In this document: piece after piece, positions 25,286-33,741 of the stretch | Layout of the letters: each line of letters starts with the position of its first letter | Position numbering within the stretch: the stretch's first letter is position 1 | Assembly (NCBI RefSeq): GCF_900116645.1 | Contig: NZ_FPBO01000049.1 | Location: 1 to 55,528, forward strand | From: Pseudoduganella namucuonensis | GTDB taxonomy: Bacteria > Pseudomonadota > Gammaproteobacteria > Burkholderiales > Burkholderiaceae_D | Reading direction: 5' to 3' | DNA: 55,528 bases | The notes under the pieces: generated by a model | What the model was told of the DNA's origin: nothing | The model's input: only the letters and a program-made list of their open reading frames with translations | Database searches by the model: none | Program-made: the position numbers and the translations under genes

Positions 25286-27307
25286 ATGAAATTACGTACC
25301 CATTACTGGCTGCTCGCTTTCTGCATCGTGTTCCCGGTCGCCGTTTTCTGCAGCATCGCGCTGGATATGCTGCTGTCCTCGCAACGCGCGCAGTCGATGA
25401 ACCATATCGAGGAAAGCGCGCGCTCGGCGGCGCTGGAGATCGACGCCGAGGTGCGCCGCGCGCAATCGGTGCTGCGCACGCTGGCCAATTCCCACGCGCT
25501 GGCGAGCGGCGACATGCGCCGCTTTTACGCGGAGGCCGGCGCCGCCAACGCCGGGGAGGGCGGCTGGATCATCCTGTACGACGGCGAGGGCCAGCAGTTG
25601 ATCAACACCCGGCTGCCCTTCGGCGCCGATCTGCCCCGGCGGCCGGACGTCGACGTGCTGCGCAAGCAACTGGCCAGCGGGGCCGGCGTGGTGTCGGCCG
25701 TGAAGTGGGGCCCGAGCCTGAAGCGCCAGTTTGTCGCCGTCGAGCAGCCCATCACCACCGCGACCGGCGCCAGGCACGTGATCGCGCAGGCCTTCGCGCC
25801 GGAATACTTCACGCGCACCTTTTCCGGGCGGGCGATCCCGGCCAGCTGGCCGATCTGGGTCATCGACGGCAACGGCGCCCTCATCGCGCGGCGCGACAAG
25901 GGGGATGGGAAAACGGGCCACCCGGTGCCGGCGGCAGTGCTGGCCGCCGTGCGGGCGGCGCCGGCCGGCGCGCTGCGGCACGAGGCGCCCGACGGAACCG
26001 AGGTGTATGCCTATTTCGTCCATTCCGGCTTGTCCGACTGGGCCGTGATCGTGGGCGCGCCCGTGTCCGAGGTGGACGCGCGGGTGCTGGAGGGCATGTC
26101 GGTGGCCATCATCGGTTTCCTGATCGCGATCGTGGGGGCGGTGTCGCTGGGCGTGCACACCGGCCGGCGGCTGGTGCGCTTCGTGTCCGGCGCGTCGAAC
26201 GCGGCGCGGGGGCTGGGCGGCGAGGCCGCCGTGGTCGGACTGCGGCATTCGAACATCGGCGAGATGGAGGCGCTGAACGAGGCGATACGCGAGGCGGACG
26301 CGCGCCTGCGCCGCGAGATGGCGTCGCGCACCAGGGCCGAACGCGAACGAAACGAATTGCTGGAGCGTGAGCGCGCGGCGCGCGAGACCGCCGAACAGCA
26401 GAACGCGGCCAAGGACGAGTTCCTGGCCATGCTGGGCCACGAGCTGCGCAACCCGCTGGCGGCCATCACCAGCGCGGTGGCGGTGCTGGACCACGCGAGC
26501 GTGCCGGGCATGCCGGCCGAGGCGGGCACGCGCGCCCGCGAGGTGCTGCGGCGCCAGACTTCGCACCTGGGTTCGCTGGTGGACGACTTGCTGGAGGTGA
26601 ACCGCGCGCTGATGGGCAAGCTGGCGCTCAATTGCCAGCCGCTGGACTTGGCCGACGCCCTGCGCTGCTGCCTGGAGACGCTGCACGCCGGCGGCAGGCT
26701 GGCCGCGCACGGCTTGGAGGTGGCCGCCGCCAGCGCGCCGGTGCTGGCCGACGCGACGCGGCTGGCGCAGGTCATCGACAACATCCTCGACAACGCCATC
26801 AAATACAGCCCGCCCGCCACGCTGATACGCGTCGCCGTGGCGCGCGACGGCGACGCCGCCGTGCTGACGGTGCGCGACGAGGGCATGGGTATCGCGGCGG
26901 ATCTGCTGCCGCATGTGTTCAAGGTGTTTGTGCAGGGCAAGCAGAGCTTGCAGCGGGTGCAGGGCGGCCTGGGGATCGGGCTCACCCTGGTGCGGCGGCT
27001 GGTGGAGATGCATGGCGGGACCATCGTCATCGCCAGCGCAGGGGCCAACCAGGGCACCACGGTCACCGTGCGGCTGCCGCTGAACGTGGCCGGCGAGGCC
27101 GGGGCGGGCAACGCGGGCAAGGGGGATCTTACGGCTGCTCCAGACAACGCGGCCGGGGCGGATTTTACGACTGTTGTGGCTGTTGCGGCTGGCACGGATG
27201 GCGGGATCCACGCGGGCAAGGCGGAGACCGCGGCCGGTGAGGCCGCAACGGGCAATGCGGTCGTGGGTGCGGTGCGCGACGTGGCGCCGTCGGCGTGGTG
27301 GCGCTAA
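25286..27307 (+). CDS. membrane sensor histidine kinase with Cache-like sensor
   Basis: A 673-aa kinase. One helix at 8-30 and another at about 270-292 flank a periplasmic double-Cache-like domain; a HAMP-like linker and coiled coil (about 335-370, rich in E/R) lead to the HisKA domain, H-box DEFLAMLGHELRNPL. The ATPase domain shows VIDNILDNAIKYS, VRDEGMGIA and GGLGIGLTLVRRL. After the kinase core, about 70 C-terminal residues are Gly/Ala/Thr-rich and disordered-looking, unusual for the family. No response regulator is adjacent. The ATG at 25286 is preferred to an in-frame TTG at 25250. Confidence 0.87.
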   Translation: MKLRTHYWLLAFCIVFPVAVFCSIALDMLLSSQRAQSMNHIEESARSAALEIDAEVRRAQSVLRTLANSHALASGDMRRFYAEAGAANAGEGGWIILYDGEGQQLINTRLPFGADLPRRPDVDVLRKQLASGAGVVSAVKWGPSLKRQFVAVEQPITTATGARHVIAQAFAPEYFTRTFSGRAIPASWPIWVIDGNGALIARRDKGDGKTGHPVPAAVLAAVRAAPAGALRHEAPDGTEVYAYFVHSGLSDWAVIVGAPVSEVDARVLEGMSVAIIGFLIAIVGAVSLGVHTGRRLVRFVSGASNAARGLGGEAAVVGLRHSNIGEMEALNEAIREADARLRREMASRTRAERERNELLERERAARETAEQQNAAKDEFLAMLGHELRNPLAAITSAVAVLDHASVPGMPAEAGTRAREVLRRQTSHLGSLVDDLLEVNRALMGKLALNCQPLDLADALRCCLETLHAGGRLAAHGLEVAAASAPVLADATRLAQVIDNILDNAIKYSPPATLIRVAVARDGDAAVLTVRDEGMGIAADLLPHVFKVFVQGKQSLQRVQGGLGIGLTLVRRLVEMHGGTIVIASAGANQGTTVTVRLPLNVAGEAGAGNAGKGDLTAAPDNAAGADFTTVVAVAAGTDGGIHAGKAETAAGEAATGNAVVGAVRDVAPSAWWR

Positions 27308-27325
27308 GGGCCCGCGGGCCCCGGC

Positions 27326-28447
27326 CTACAGGTGGAACAACTGGCTGTAAATACGCGCCGCCATCAGTCCGGTGGGCTGGTGCTGCGCGGCCGGCGACAT
27401 CAGCCGCGACAGCGTCGACATCGCCTCCTCCTTGCTGTCGGACGCGGCCAGCCGCGCCTCCAGCAGCCGCAGCTCGCTGCCGATCGCCTCCCACGCGTGC
27501 TCGTCGGCGGGGAAGTGGTGGCGGATCACTGGCCGGTCGTGCAAGCGCGTCTCGGCCGGCGCGTAGCTCGCGGCGCGCGGCGGCGGCGCGTCCAGCGGGT
27601 CGCGCGGCGGCATCACCGCCTGCGGACCCGGCGTGGCGGCGGGCAGCGGCAGTTGCGCCACCAGCGCGTGCAGCTTGAATCCCTCGTCCACGCCGCGGTA
27701 AAAGGTGACGGGATCGGCCACGCGCGCCATGATGCCGCGCAGGCTGAACAGCGCGGACGGCCCGCTGCCGGCCGCCTGGCCCGGCTCGGCGAAGGCGTCC
27801 GCGTCGATGCCCATTTCGTTCAATTCATAACGCGCCACCAGCAGGGCGGTGCAGGGTTGCTGCCGCGCGATGTTGTAGCCGATCAGCTCCGGCAGGTAGG
27901 CGTCGCAGTGCTGCGCCAGCGCCAGTTCGACCGCCGCGCCGCGGTAGCAGGCCTCCGGCAAGTCCTGCACCAGCGGGCATCCGTTGGATTCCAACAACGC
28001 CTGGTAGCGCAGGTATTGGTTGTTGGCAGGCACGCCGTCGCCCAGCAATTCCAGATAGCTGCCTATCATGGGCTGGAAGTCCATGTCGTTCCAGCGTCCG
28101 ATCACGCCATACAGCGAGGCGCCGGCCGTCAGCCGGGCCGGGGCGGCGGCGCCCAGGAATTGACGCGCCTGCGCAACATTGGCGAAGTGCCGGCGCGGCG
28201 CGCCGTCGTCGCGTTCGCACTGGTAGCGCCGGTAGGCCGCCAGCGCGCCCTCGGCCTCGCGTCCCAGCCAATCGCCCAGCAATTCATAGTGCGGAGGCAG
28301 GCCGTCCGCCCGCGCCGCCGCCTGGTTCAGCTGCCTGCCCAGGTAGTGTTCGGCGTCGGCGGCCCAGGCCGTGTCGCTGTGTCCCGCCAGGGTGGTGTAG
28401 ATGCGCCGCGTCGCATCCTGGTTGAGGGCGGCAACGTTGTTCTGCAT
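27326..28447 (-). CDS. iron-containing redox enzyme family-like protein
   Basis: A 373-aa soluble protein that resembles the haem-oxygenase-like iron-containing redox enzyme family: SYLELLGDGVPANNQYLRY, YLPELIGYNIARQQPC, LNEMGIDADAF and FYRGVDEGFKLHAL fall in the order and spacing expected of that fold's metal-ligand helices. Several usual His/Glu ligands cannot be placed with certainty. The last 90 residues (HDRPVIRHHFPADEHAWEAI and on) are an extra His-rich part. The frame also opens at 28498; I prefer 28447 because the added part lies in AT-rich intergenic-like DNA. Substrate unknown. Confidence 0.5.
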   Translation of the reverse strand: MQNNVAALNQDATRRIYTTLAGHSDTAWAADAEHYLGRQLNQAAARADGLPPHYELLGDWLGREAEGALAAYRRYQCERDDGAPRRHFANVAQARQFLGAAAPARLTAGASLYGVIGRWNDMDFQPMIGSYLELLGDGVPANNQYLRYQALLESNGCPLVQDLPEACYRGAAVELALAQHCDAYLPELIGYNIARQQPCTALLVARYELNEMGIDADAFAEPGQAAGSGPSALFSLRGIMARVADPVTFYRGVDEGFKLHALVAQLPLPAATPGPQAVMPPRDPLDAPPPRAASYAPAETRLHDRPVIRHHFPADEHAWEAIGSELRLLEARLAASDSKEEAMSTLSRLMSPAAQHQPTGLMAARIYSQLFHL

Positions 28448-28651
28448 GGCTGTCTCGACAATGTAGTTTTTTCCAGTATGCAAAATAGTGCTTTCCATGC
28501 GTAGCGGCCAGCAACCCGCCCACTTGTAAGACTACGCTGACAATGGCAAAAAATCATGTAAAAAAGTAACACTATGATGTAGCGGTGGTACACTTCAATG
28601 ATGGCAGTCAACGTTTGGCTGCGTTGTCTAACGCATCACAGGTGTCACATC

Positions 28652-29002
28652 ATGGAACTGCAACCTCTCGCTACCGAACACGCCACCATTTTGCGCCCGG
28701 AAGGCCGCATCGACCACACCCACGCCGACGCCTTCAAGCAGGCGCTCGATTCCCACCTGGGCGATTGCAAGGCGGGCGGTTGCCGCCTGGTGATTGACCT
28801 GGGCGGCGTCACCTACATCAGCAGCATCGGTTTGCGCGCGCTCATGCTCGCCATTAAACAGGTAAAAGCCCAGGGAGGGCGCATGGTATTGGCCGGCATG
28901 ACGCCGCTGGTGCTGGAAGTGTTCAAAATCAGCCGCTTCGACATGCTGTTCGAGATATTCCCCGACCAGGATGCGGCCTTGGCCGCGCTGGCGGCGGCAT
29001 GA
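28652..29002 (+). CDS. STAS-domain anti-sigma factor antagonist
   Basis: A 116-aa RsbV/SpoIIAA-type protein. VIDLGGVTYISSIGLRALM holds Ser58, at the position phosphorylated in RsbV relatives (YIDSxG there, YISSIG here). The unphosphorylated form would bind the RsbW-type kinase. AGGTG lies 7 nt before the ATG at 28652. It is the first gene of the STAS-MBL-CHASE2/SpoIIE operon, overlapping the MBL start by 4 nt. The kinase that should phosphorylate it is likely the gene at 33296 and the phosphatase that at 29993. Confidence 0.9.
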   Translation: MELQPLATEHATILRPEGRIDHTHADAFKQALDSHLGDCKAGGCRLVIDLGGVTYISSIGLRALMLAIKQVKAQGGRMVLAGMTPLVLEVFKISRFDMLFEIFPDQDAALAALAAA

Positions 29003-29967
29003 AGGCGCGCATCTGGGGCGCAAGGGGCTCGCTGCCCGTTGCGTTGACGCACAAGCAGATCCGCGCCAAGCTGGTCACCGCGCTCGAGGGCGCCATCGGC
29101 CGCGGCCTGGACGACAGCGCCAAGATCGCCGACTACATCGACAACCACCTGGGCTTCGAGGTGCGCGGCACCTTCGGCGGCCATTCCAGCTGCGTCGAGG
29201 TGGAGGCGTGGGACCCGGACACCACCCAGGAACACGTGATCCTGGACATGGGCAGCGGCGTGCGGCCGCTGGGCGGCTCCAAGCTGGCCAAGTACGGCCC
29301 GGGCAAGCCGCAGACCTACCACGTGTTCATGTCCCACCTGCACTGGGACCACATCATGGGCTTCCCCTTCTTCACGCCGGCCTACATCCCGGGCAACCGC
29401 ATCGTCATCCACGGCTGCCACGCGGAGCTGGAGCGGGCCTTCCGCCGCCAGCAGGAGGCGATCAGCTTCCCGGTGACGTTCGACCAGCTGGGCGCGAAGA
29501 TCGAGTTCCGCCAGATGGAGCCGGGCGTGCCGGTCGAGATCAACGGCCTGCGCGTGACGGCCAAGCTGCAGCTGCACGCGGGCGACTCCTACGGCTACCG
29601 GCTGGAGCACGGCGGCCAGACGCTGATCTACAGCACCGATTCCGAGCACAAGCTGGAGGACGAGGCCGAACGCCAGGCCTTCGTCGACTTCTTCCGCGAC
29701 GCCGACCTGGTGATCTTCGACGCCATGTATTCGCTGGCCGACGCCATCTCCGTGAAGGCGGACTGGGGCCACTCGAGCAACGTGGTGGGCGTGGAGCTGT
29801 GCCAGCTGGCGCGGGCGCGCCGCCTGTGCCTGTTCCACCACGAGCCGATCTACGACGACGCCCAGATCGCGCGCGTGCTGGCCGAGACCCGGCGCTACGC
29901 CGAGATCACCGGCGAGGCGCCGCTGGAGGTGCTGGCCGCCTACGACGGCATGGAAATCGACCTTTGA
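28999..29967 (+). CDS. MBL-fold metallo-hydrolase
   Basis: A 322-aa cytoplasmic hydrolase. Metal-site motif H113-x-H115-x-D117-H118 (MSHLHWDHIMG), with FGGHSSCVEV (near 60), STDSEHK (near 214) and LFHHEP (near 283) giving the other ligands. The layout is that of cyclic-nucleotide phosphodiesterase/PhnP-like members, acting on phosphodiesters. Its position between a STAS antagonist (ATGA overlap) and a SpoIIE phosphatase (25 nt) hints at a signalling role, perhaps turning over a nucleotide messenger; the substrate cannot be read from sequence. Confidence 0.88.
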   Translation: MKARIWGARGSLPVALTHKQIRAKLVTALEGAIGRGLDDSAKIADYIDNHLGFEVRGTFGGHSSCVEVEAWDPDTTQEHVILDMGSGVRPLGGSKLAKYGPGKPQTYHVFMSHLHWDHIMGFPFFTPAYIPGNRIVIHGCHAELERAFRRQQEAISFPVTFDQLGAKIEFRQMEPGVPVEINGLRVTAKLQLHAGDSYGYRLEHGGQTLIYSTDSEHKLEDEAERQAFVDFFRDADLVIFDAMYSLADAISVKADWGHSSNVVGVELCQLARARRLCLFHHEPIYDDAQIARVLAETRRYAEITGEAPLEVLAAYDGMEIDL

Positions 29968-29992
29968 CCACGGCGGCTCCGCCGTCCCCGAC

Positions 29993-32113
29993 ATGCAGCG
30001 CTACCTGAATTACCTGCCGGCCGGCCTGCGCGTGCGCGGCCGGCCCACCGCCTTGCTGCTGACGCTGCTGTTCGGCATCATGCTGACCTCCACCGGCGAC
30101 GGCCTGCTGCCCGGCCTGCGCCTGGCGCTGTTCGACGGCTACCAGCGGCTGATGCCGCGCGCGCGCGAGGCCGCGCCGGTGCAGATCGTCGCCATCGACG
30201 AGGCCGCGCTGAAGCGCTACGGCCAATGGCCATGGCCGCGCACCCGCCTGGCCGAACTGATCGAGCGCATGGGCGAGCTGGAGCCGCTGGCCATCGGCCT
30301 GGACATCTTCATGCCCGAATCGGACCTGACCTCGCCCGAGGCGCTGGCGGCCCGCCTGCCGGAGGGCCAGGAGGGGCTGAAGGCGGCGCTGACGGCCATG
30401 CCGCACTACGACGACTTGCTCGCCAGCACCATCCGGCGCCACCCCATCGTGCTGGGCGCGGCCGGCTTCGCCGTGCCCATGCCCGGCTCCACCACCGCCG
30501 TGCGCGCCTGGCCGGTGCTCACCACCGGCGGCCAGGCGCAGCCCCACGTGACCCAGTTCCCGCAGGCGCTGGCCAGCCTGCCCGCGCTGCAGGCGGCCGC
30601 CAGCGGCCAGGGCCTGCTCACCACCACGCTGGAGCATGGCGTGGTGCGGCGCGTGCCGCTGGTGGCGGCGGTGGGCGAATCGCTGCTGCCGTCGCTGTCG
30701 CTGGAACTGCTGCGCGTGACCACCCGCATGCCGGCCGTGACCCTGGAGGTCGGCGGCGGCGGCGTGAAGAACGTGTCGATCGGCGAGCTGGTGATCCCCA
30801 CCCAGCCCAAGGGCGACGTGTGGGTGCATTACAGCCGGCCCGCGTACGACCGCTACGTGTCGGCGCTGGACGTGATGGAAAAGCGCGTCTCGCCCGAGCT
30901 GCTGGCCAACAAGATCGTCATCGTCGCGTTCACCGGCCTGGGCCTGATGGACTTCAAGACCAACGCCCGCGGCGACTTCATGCCCGGCGTGGACGTGCAC
31001 GCGCAGCTGATCGAAAGCTTCTTCGACGGCCGCTTCCTGCAGCGTCCGGACTGGATGCGCTGGGCCGAGTCGGCCGCGCTGGTGATGTGCAGCCTGTTGC
31101 TGATCTGGATATTGCCGCGCCTGCCGCTGCGCACCGCGGTCTTCGTCGGCCTGGGGTTGTCGGTGGCGCTGTTCGGCGGCGGCGCGGCGGCCTTCGCCTA
31201 CGGCGGCCTGCTGTTCGACGCGGCGGGCGTGTGGCTGGCCATGTTCGCCACCAGCATCAGCCTGCTGGCCAGCCTGTTCGTCAACGAGGTGCACGAGCGG
31301 CGCCGCAGCGACCGTTCGCTGCAGATGGTGCGCGAAACCGCCGCCAAGACGGCCGGTGAATTGAACGCGGCGCGCCGCATCCAGATGGCCAGCCTGCCGG
31401 TGCCCGCCGTGGCCTTCCCCGGCGAGGGACGCTTCACCGTGGCGGCGCTGCTGGAGCCGGCCAAGGAGGTCGGCGGCGACCTGTACGACTTCTTCCCGCT
31501 GGACCGGCGCCGCGTGCTGTTCCTGATCGGCGACGTGTCCGGCAAGGGGCTGCCGGCCAGCCTGTTCATGGTGGTGGCCAAGGCCCTGTCCAAGAGCATC
31601 GCGCTGCGCGACGCGGCCGGCGAACCCGATCTGAGCGACATCGTCAGCCGCGCCAACCGCGAGCTGTTGCGGGAAAACCCGGAGATGCTGTTCGTGACCG
31701 CCATCGCCGGCATCCTCGACGCCGACACGGGCGAACTCCTGCTGTGCAACGCCGGCCACGACGCGCCGCGGCTGGTGCACAGCGACGGCGAGCTGGAACG
31801 CATGCTGCCGGCCGACGGCCCGCCGCTGTGCGTGCTGGACGATTTCGAGTACCCGGTCCAGCACTACCAGCTGCGGCCCGGCGACAGCTTGTGCCTGACC
31901 ACGGACGGCATCTCCGAGGCCATGGACGAGCAGGGCACGCTGTACGGCGTCGAGCGGCTGGACGCGCTGCTGGCGCGCACCCACGGCCTGGGGCCCGAGG
32001 CGCTGGTGGCGGCCGTGCGCGAGGACGTGCGCACCCACGTGGGCGCGGCCGAGCCGTCGGACGACCTCACGCTGCTGGTGGTGCGCTGGAACGGCTTCCG
32101 GGAGCCGACTTAG
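29993..32113 (+). CDS. CHASE2 sensor fused to SpoIIE/PP2C phosphatase
   Basis: A 706-aa membrane phosphatase. One N-terminal helix (about 20-40), an extracytoplasmic CHASE2 domain (about 45-340; IVAIDEAALKRYGQWPWPR and VKNVSIGELVIPTQPKG typical), then three helices (about 355-430) and a PP2C phosphatase (about 455-700) with GGDLYDFFPL, GDVSGKGLPASLFM, CNAGHDAP and TDGISEAMD metal-binding motifs. It should dephosphorylate the STAS protein of its own operon in response to an envelope signal. A GC hairpin (32113-32127) overlaps the stop but has no T-run. Confidence 0.93.
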   Translation: MQRYLNYLPAGLRVRGRPTALLLTLLFGIMLTSTGDGLLPGLRLALFDGYQRLMPRAREAAPVQIVAIDEAALKRYGQWPWPRTRLAELIERMGELEPLAIGLDIFMPESDLTSPEALAARLPEGQEGLKAALTAMPHYDDLLASTIRRHPIVLGAAGFAVPMPGSTTAVRAWPVLTTGGQAQPHVTQFPQALASLPALQAAASGQGLLTTTLEHGVVRRVPLVAAVGESLLPSLSLELLRVTTRMPAVTLEVGGGGVKNVSIGELVIPTQPKGDVWVHYSRPAYDRYVSALDVMEKRVSPELLANKIVIVAFTGLGLMDFKTNARGDFMPGVDVHAQLIESFFDGRFLQRPDWMRWAESAALVMCSLLLIWILPRLPLRTAVFVGLGLSVALFGGGAAAFAYGGLLFDAAGVWLAMFATSISLLASLFVNEVHERRRSDRSLQMVRETAAKTAGELNAARRIQMASLPVPAVAFPGEGRFTVAALLEPAKEVGGDLYDFFPLDRRRVLFLIGDVSGKGLPASLFMVVAKALSKSIALRDAAGEPDLSDIVSRANRELLRENPEMLFVTAIAGILDADTGELLLCNAGHDAPRLVHSDGELERMLPADGPPLCVLDDFEYPVQHYQLRPGDSLCLTTDGISEAMDEQGTLYGVERLDALLARTHGLGPEALVAAVREDVRTHVGAAEPSDDLTLLVVRWNGFREPT

Positions 32114-32198
32114 CCGGCCTGGCCGGCCGGCGGTCCGGTTCGCCCGGGCCGCGCTCCGCAAGCCGGATACGCACGCCGGAGGCATGCGCCGGCGCCCC

Positions 32199-32795
32199 TT
32201 AGCGGACGCGGATCTCCACGCGGCGGTTGCGCTGTTCGGCCTTGCCGTCGGAGGTCGCCACCACCGGCTCGCGCTCGCCGCGGCCGGACACGCTGATGCT
32301 GTCGGCCGGCACGCCGGCCTCGATCAGCAGCAGCTTCACGTGTTCGGCCCGCTTCAGCGACAGCGCGTCGTTGAAGGCGGCGGTGTCGACCCGGTCGGTG
32401 TGGCCGATGACGATCACTTCCGGGGCCGGGCGCCGCGACATGTCCGCCTTGATCTGCGCCAGGCGGGCGGCCGACTCGGGTATCAGGTTCTCGGTCCCGG
32501 TCTCGAAGTACACGGTGAACACGGCGGCGCCCTGGGGCAGGGCGGCCAGCGTGGCGGCGTAACGGGCGCGCACCTCGGCGGCGTTTTCGGCGCCGGCGCT
32601 GATCGCCTGCGAGCGGTCCACGGCGGCGCTCTGGTAGGGGCGGTCCAGCACCGCCTCGCCCTTGGCCGAGGTGACCACCACGGCGCTGGGCCGGCCGTCC
32701 TGGCTGGGCAGCAGCGTGATGCGCTCGGCGGGACCGGAATTATGCTGGGAGATGGCGGCGATGAGACAGACGATCCAGACCAACGCTCCCATCAT
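32199..32795 (-). CDS. OmpA-like peptidoglycan-binding protein
   Basis: A 198-aa envelope protein: a hydrophobic N-terminal helix (1-17) serves as signal or anchor, and residues about 90-198 form the OmpA domain (VYFETGTENLIPESAARLAQ; IVIGHTDRVD; LSLKRAEHVKLLL; NRRVEIRVR), with the Asp/Arg pair that binds diaminopimelate. The ATG overlaps the FecR-domain stop (ATGA). With the CHASE2 sensor convergent next door, it may anchor the sensing system to the cell wall. Confidence 0.9.
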   Translation of the reverse strand: MMGALVWIVCLIAAISQHNSGPAERITLLPSQDGRPSAVVVTSAKGEAVLDRPYQSAAVDRSQAISAGAENAAEVRARYAATLAALPQGAAVFTVYFETGTENLIPESAARLAQIKADMSRRPAPEVIVIGHTDRVDTAAFNDALSLKRAEHVKLLLIEAGVPADSISVSGRGEREPVVATSDGKAEQRNRRVEIRVR

Positions 32796-33256
32796 TGCTC
32801 CCCGACTTCAATCACGAACTCGGTGCCGCGCACGCCCAGCACGGTGCTGGGCGTGGTGAACTTGACGGCGCCGGGCGATTGCTTGGCCAGCTTGCCCGAA
32901 ATGACGGCCAGCGTGCCGCGCTTGACGGAGGCGTCCAGCGCGCCGGCGTGGGTGGTGCTGTCGAAGGCGAACTTGTCCAGCGCCAGCGTGGTGTTCGGCC
33001 CCAGGGCCAGCAGCGTCTCGTCGCGCAGCGTGATGCCGGCGCTGCCGTCCACGCCGGTCACGATGCGGTCGCTGGGCAGCACGGTGGCGCCCACCGGACC
33101 GGCCATTTTCCGGCCCTCGCGCTCGATGGTGACGCTGCCCTTAGAGGTTTTGATGACCCCGGCGGGGTTGGCGGACGCCGCGTGGGCCGCCGGCATCGCG
33201 AAAACGCCACAGGCGGCCAGCATCGCTGTAACAGTTTGTATTTTTATTGTGCTCAT
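32792..33256 (-). CDS. FecR-domain periplasmic protein
   Basis: A 154-aa exported protein with a signal peptide (cleavage after HAA, near residue 27) and a FecR domain (about 35-145): TLLALGPNTTLALDKFAF, VKRGTLAVISGKLAK and TPSTVLGVRGTEFVIEV are typical. There is no anti-sigma N-terminus, so it is not a classic FecR regulator. The pairing of FecR and OmpA proteins beside CHASE2 signalling genes recurs in proteobacteria (family knowledge) and suggests a sensory role. ATG 33256 has GGGGGTG just upstream. It is divergent from the RsbW-type gene with 39 bp between. Confidence 0.88.
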   Translation of the reverse strand: MSTIKIQTVTAMLAACGVFAMPAAHAASANPAGVIKTSKGSVTIEREGRKMAGPVGATVLPSDRIVTGVDGSAGITLRDETLLALGPNTTLALDKFAFDSTTHAGALDASVKRGTLAVISGKLAKQSPGAVKFTTPSTVLGVRGTEFVIEVGEQ

Positions 33257-33295
33257 GATCACCCCCAACTATAGACATTCCGATAATATGCTCGA

Positions 33296-33733
33296 ATGGA
33301 ACAAAAAGGAACCAGTAGCACCGAAAGCGGGATAAATATTGGCACGCGTTTCGAAGCCAGGCTGGCGCTCGTCCCGGTGGTGATGGAGCTGGTGGCGGCG
33401 CAGATGCGGCACGCCGGCGCCGAGCCGGACGCGGTGCTGCGCGCCGAGCTGATACTGGAGGAATTGTTCCGCAACAGCGTGCTGCACGGCTATGGCGGCG
33501 ACAGCGACAAGCCGGTCTGGGTCGCGGCCCACGCCACCGGCTTCTGCTACGAGGACGAGGCGCCGGCCTTCAATCCGCTGGCCGAGCGCCGCGCCGCGCA
33601 GGAACCGAACCCCGATCTGCCGATCGAGGACCAGCCGATAGGCGGCGCCGGACTGTTGCTGATAAAAGACATGGCGCGTAGCGCCGACTATCAGCGCTCC
33701 CACGGCCGCAACCGTCTGTTCTTCGAGGTCTGA
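33296..33733 (+). CDS. RsbW-type anti-sigma factor kinase (GHKL ATPase)
   Basis: A 145-aa ATP-binding protein. The N-box E55-E-L-F-R-N60-S-V-L-H-G is intact, and YEDEAPAFNPL and IGGAGLLLIKDMA match the G boxes of serine kinases of the SpoIIAB/RsbW group (HATPase_c_2). It should phosphorylate the STAS antagonist at Ser58 and, when free, bind its target. No sigma factor is encoded in the window, so the target may be another regulator or enzyme. Convergent with the chemoreceptor gene, 8 nt apart. Confidence 0.88.
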   Translation: MEQKGTSSTESGINIGTRFEARLALVPVVMELVAAQMRHAGAEPDAVLRAELILEELFRNSVLHGYGGDSDKPVWVAAHATGFCYEDEAPAFNPLAERRAAQEPNPDLPIEDQPIGGAGLLLIKDMARSADYQRSHGRNRLFFEV

Positions 33734-33741
33734 GCCGGGTC

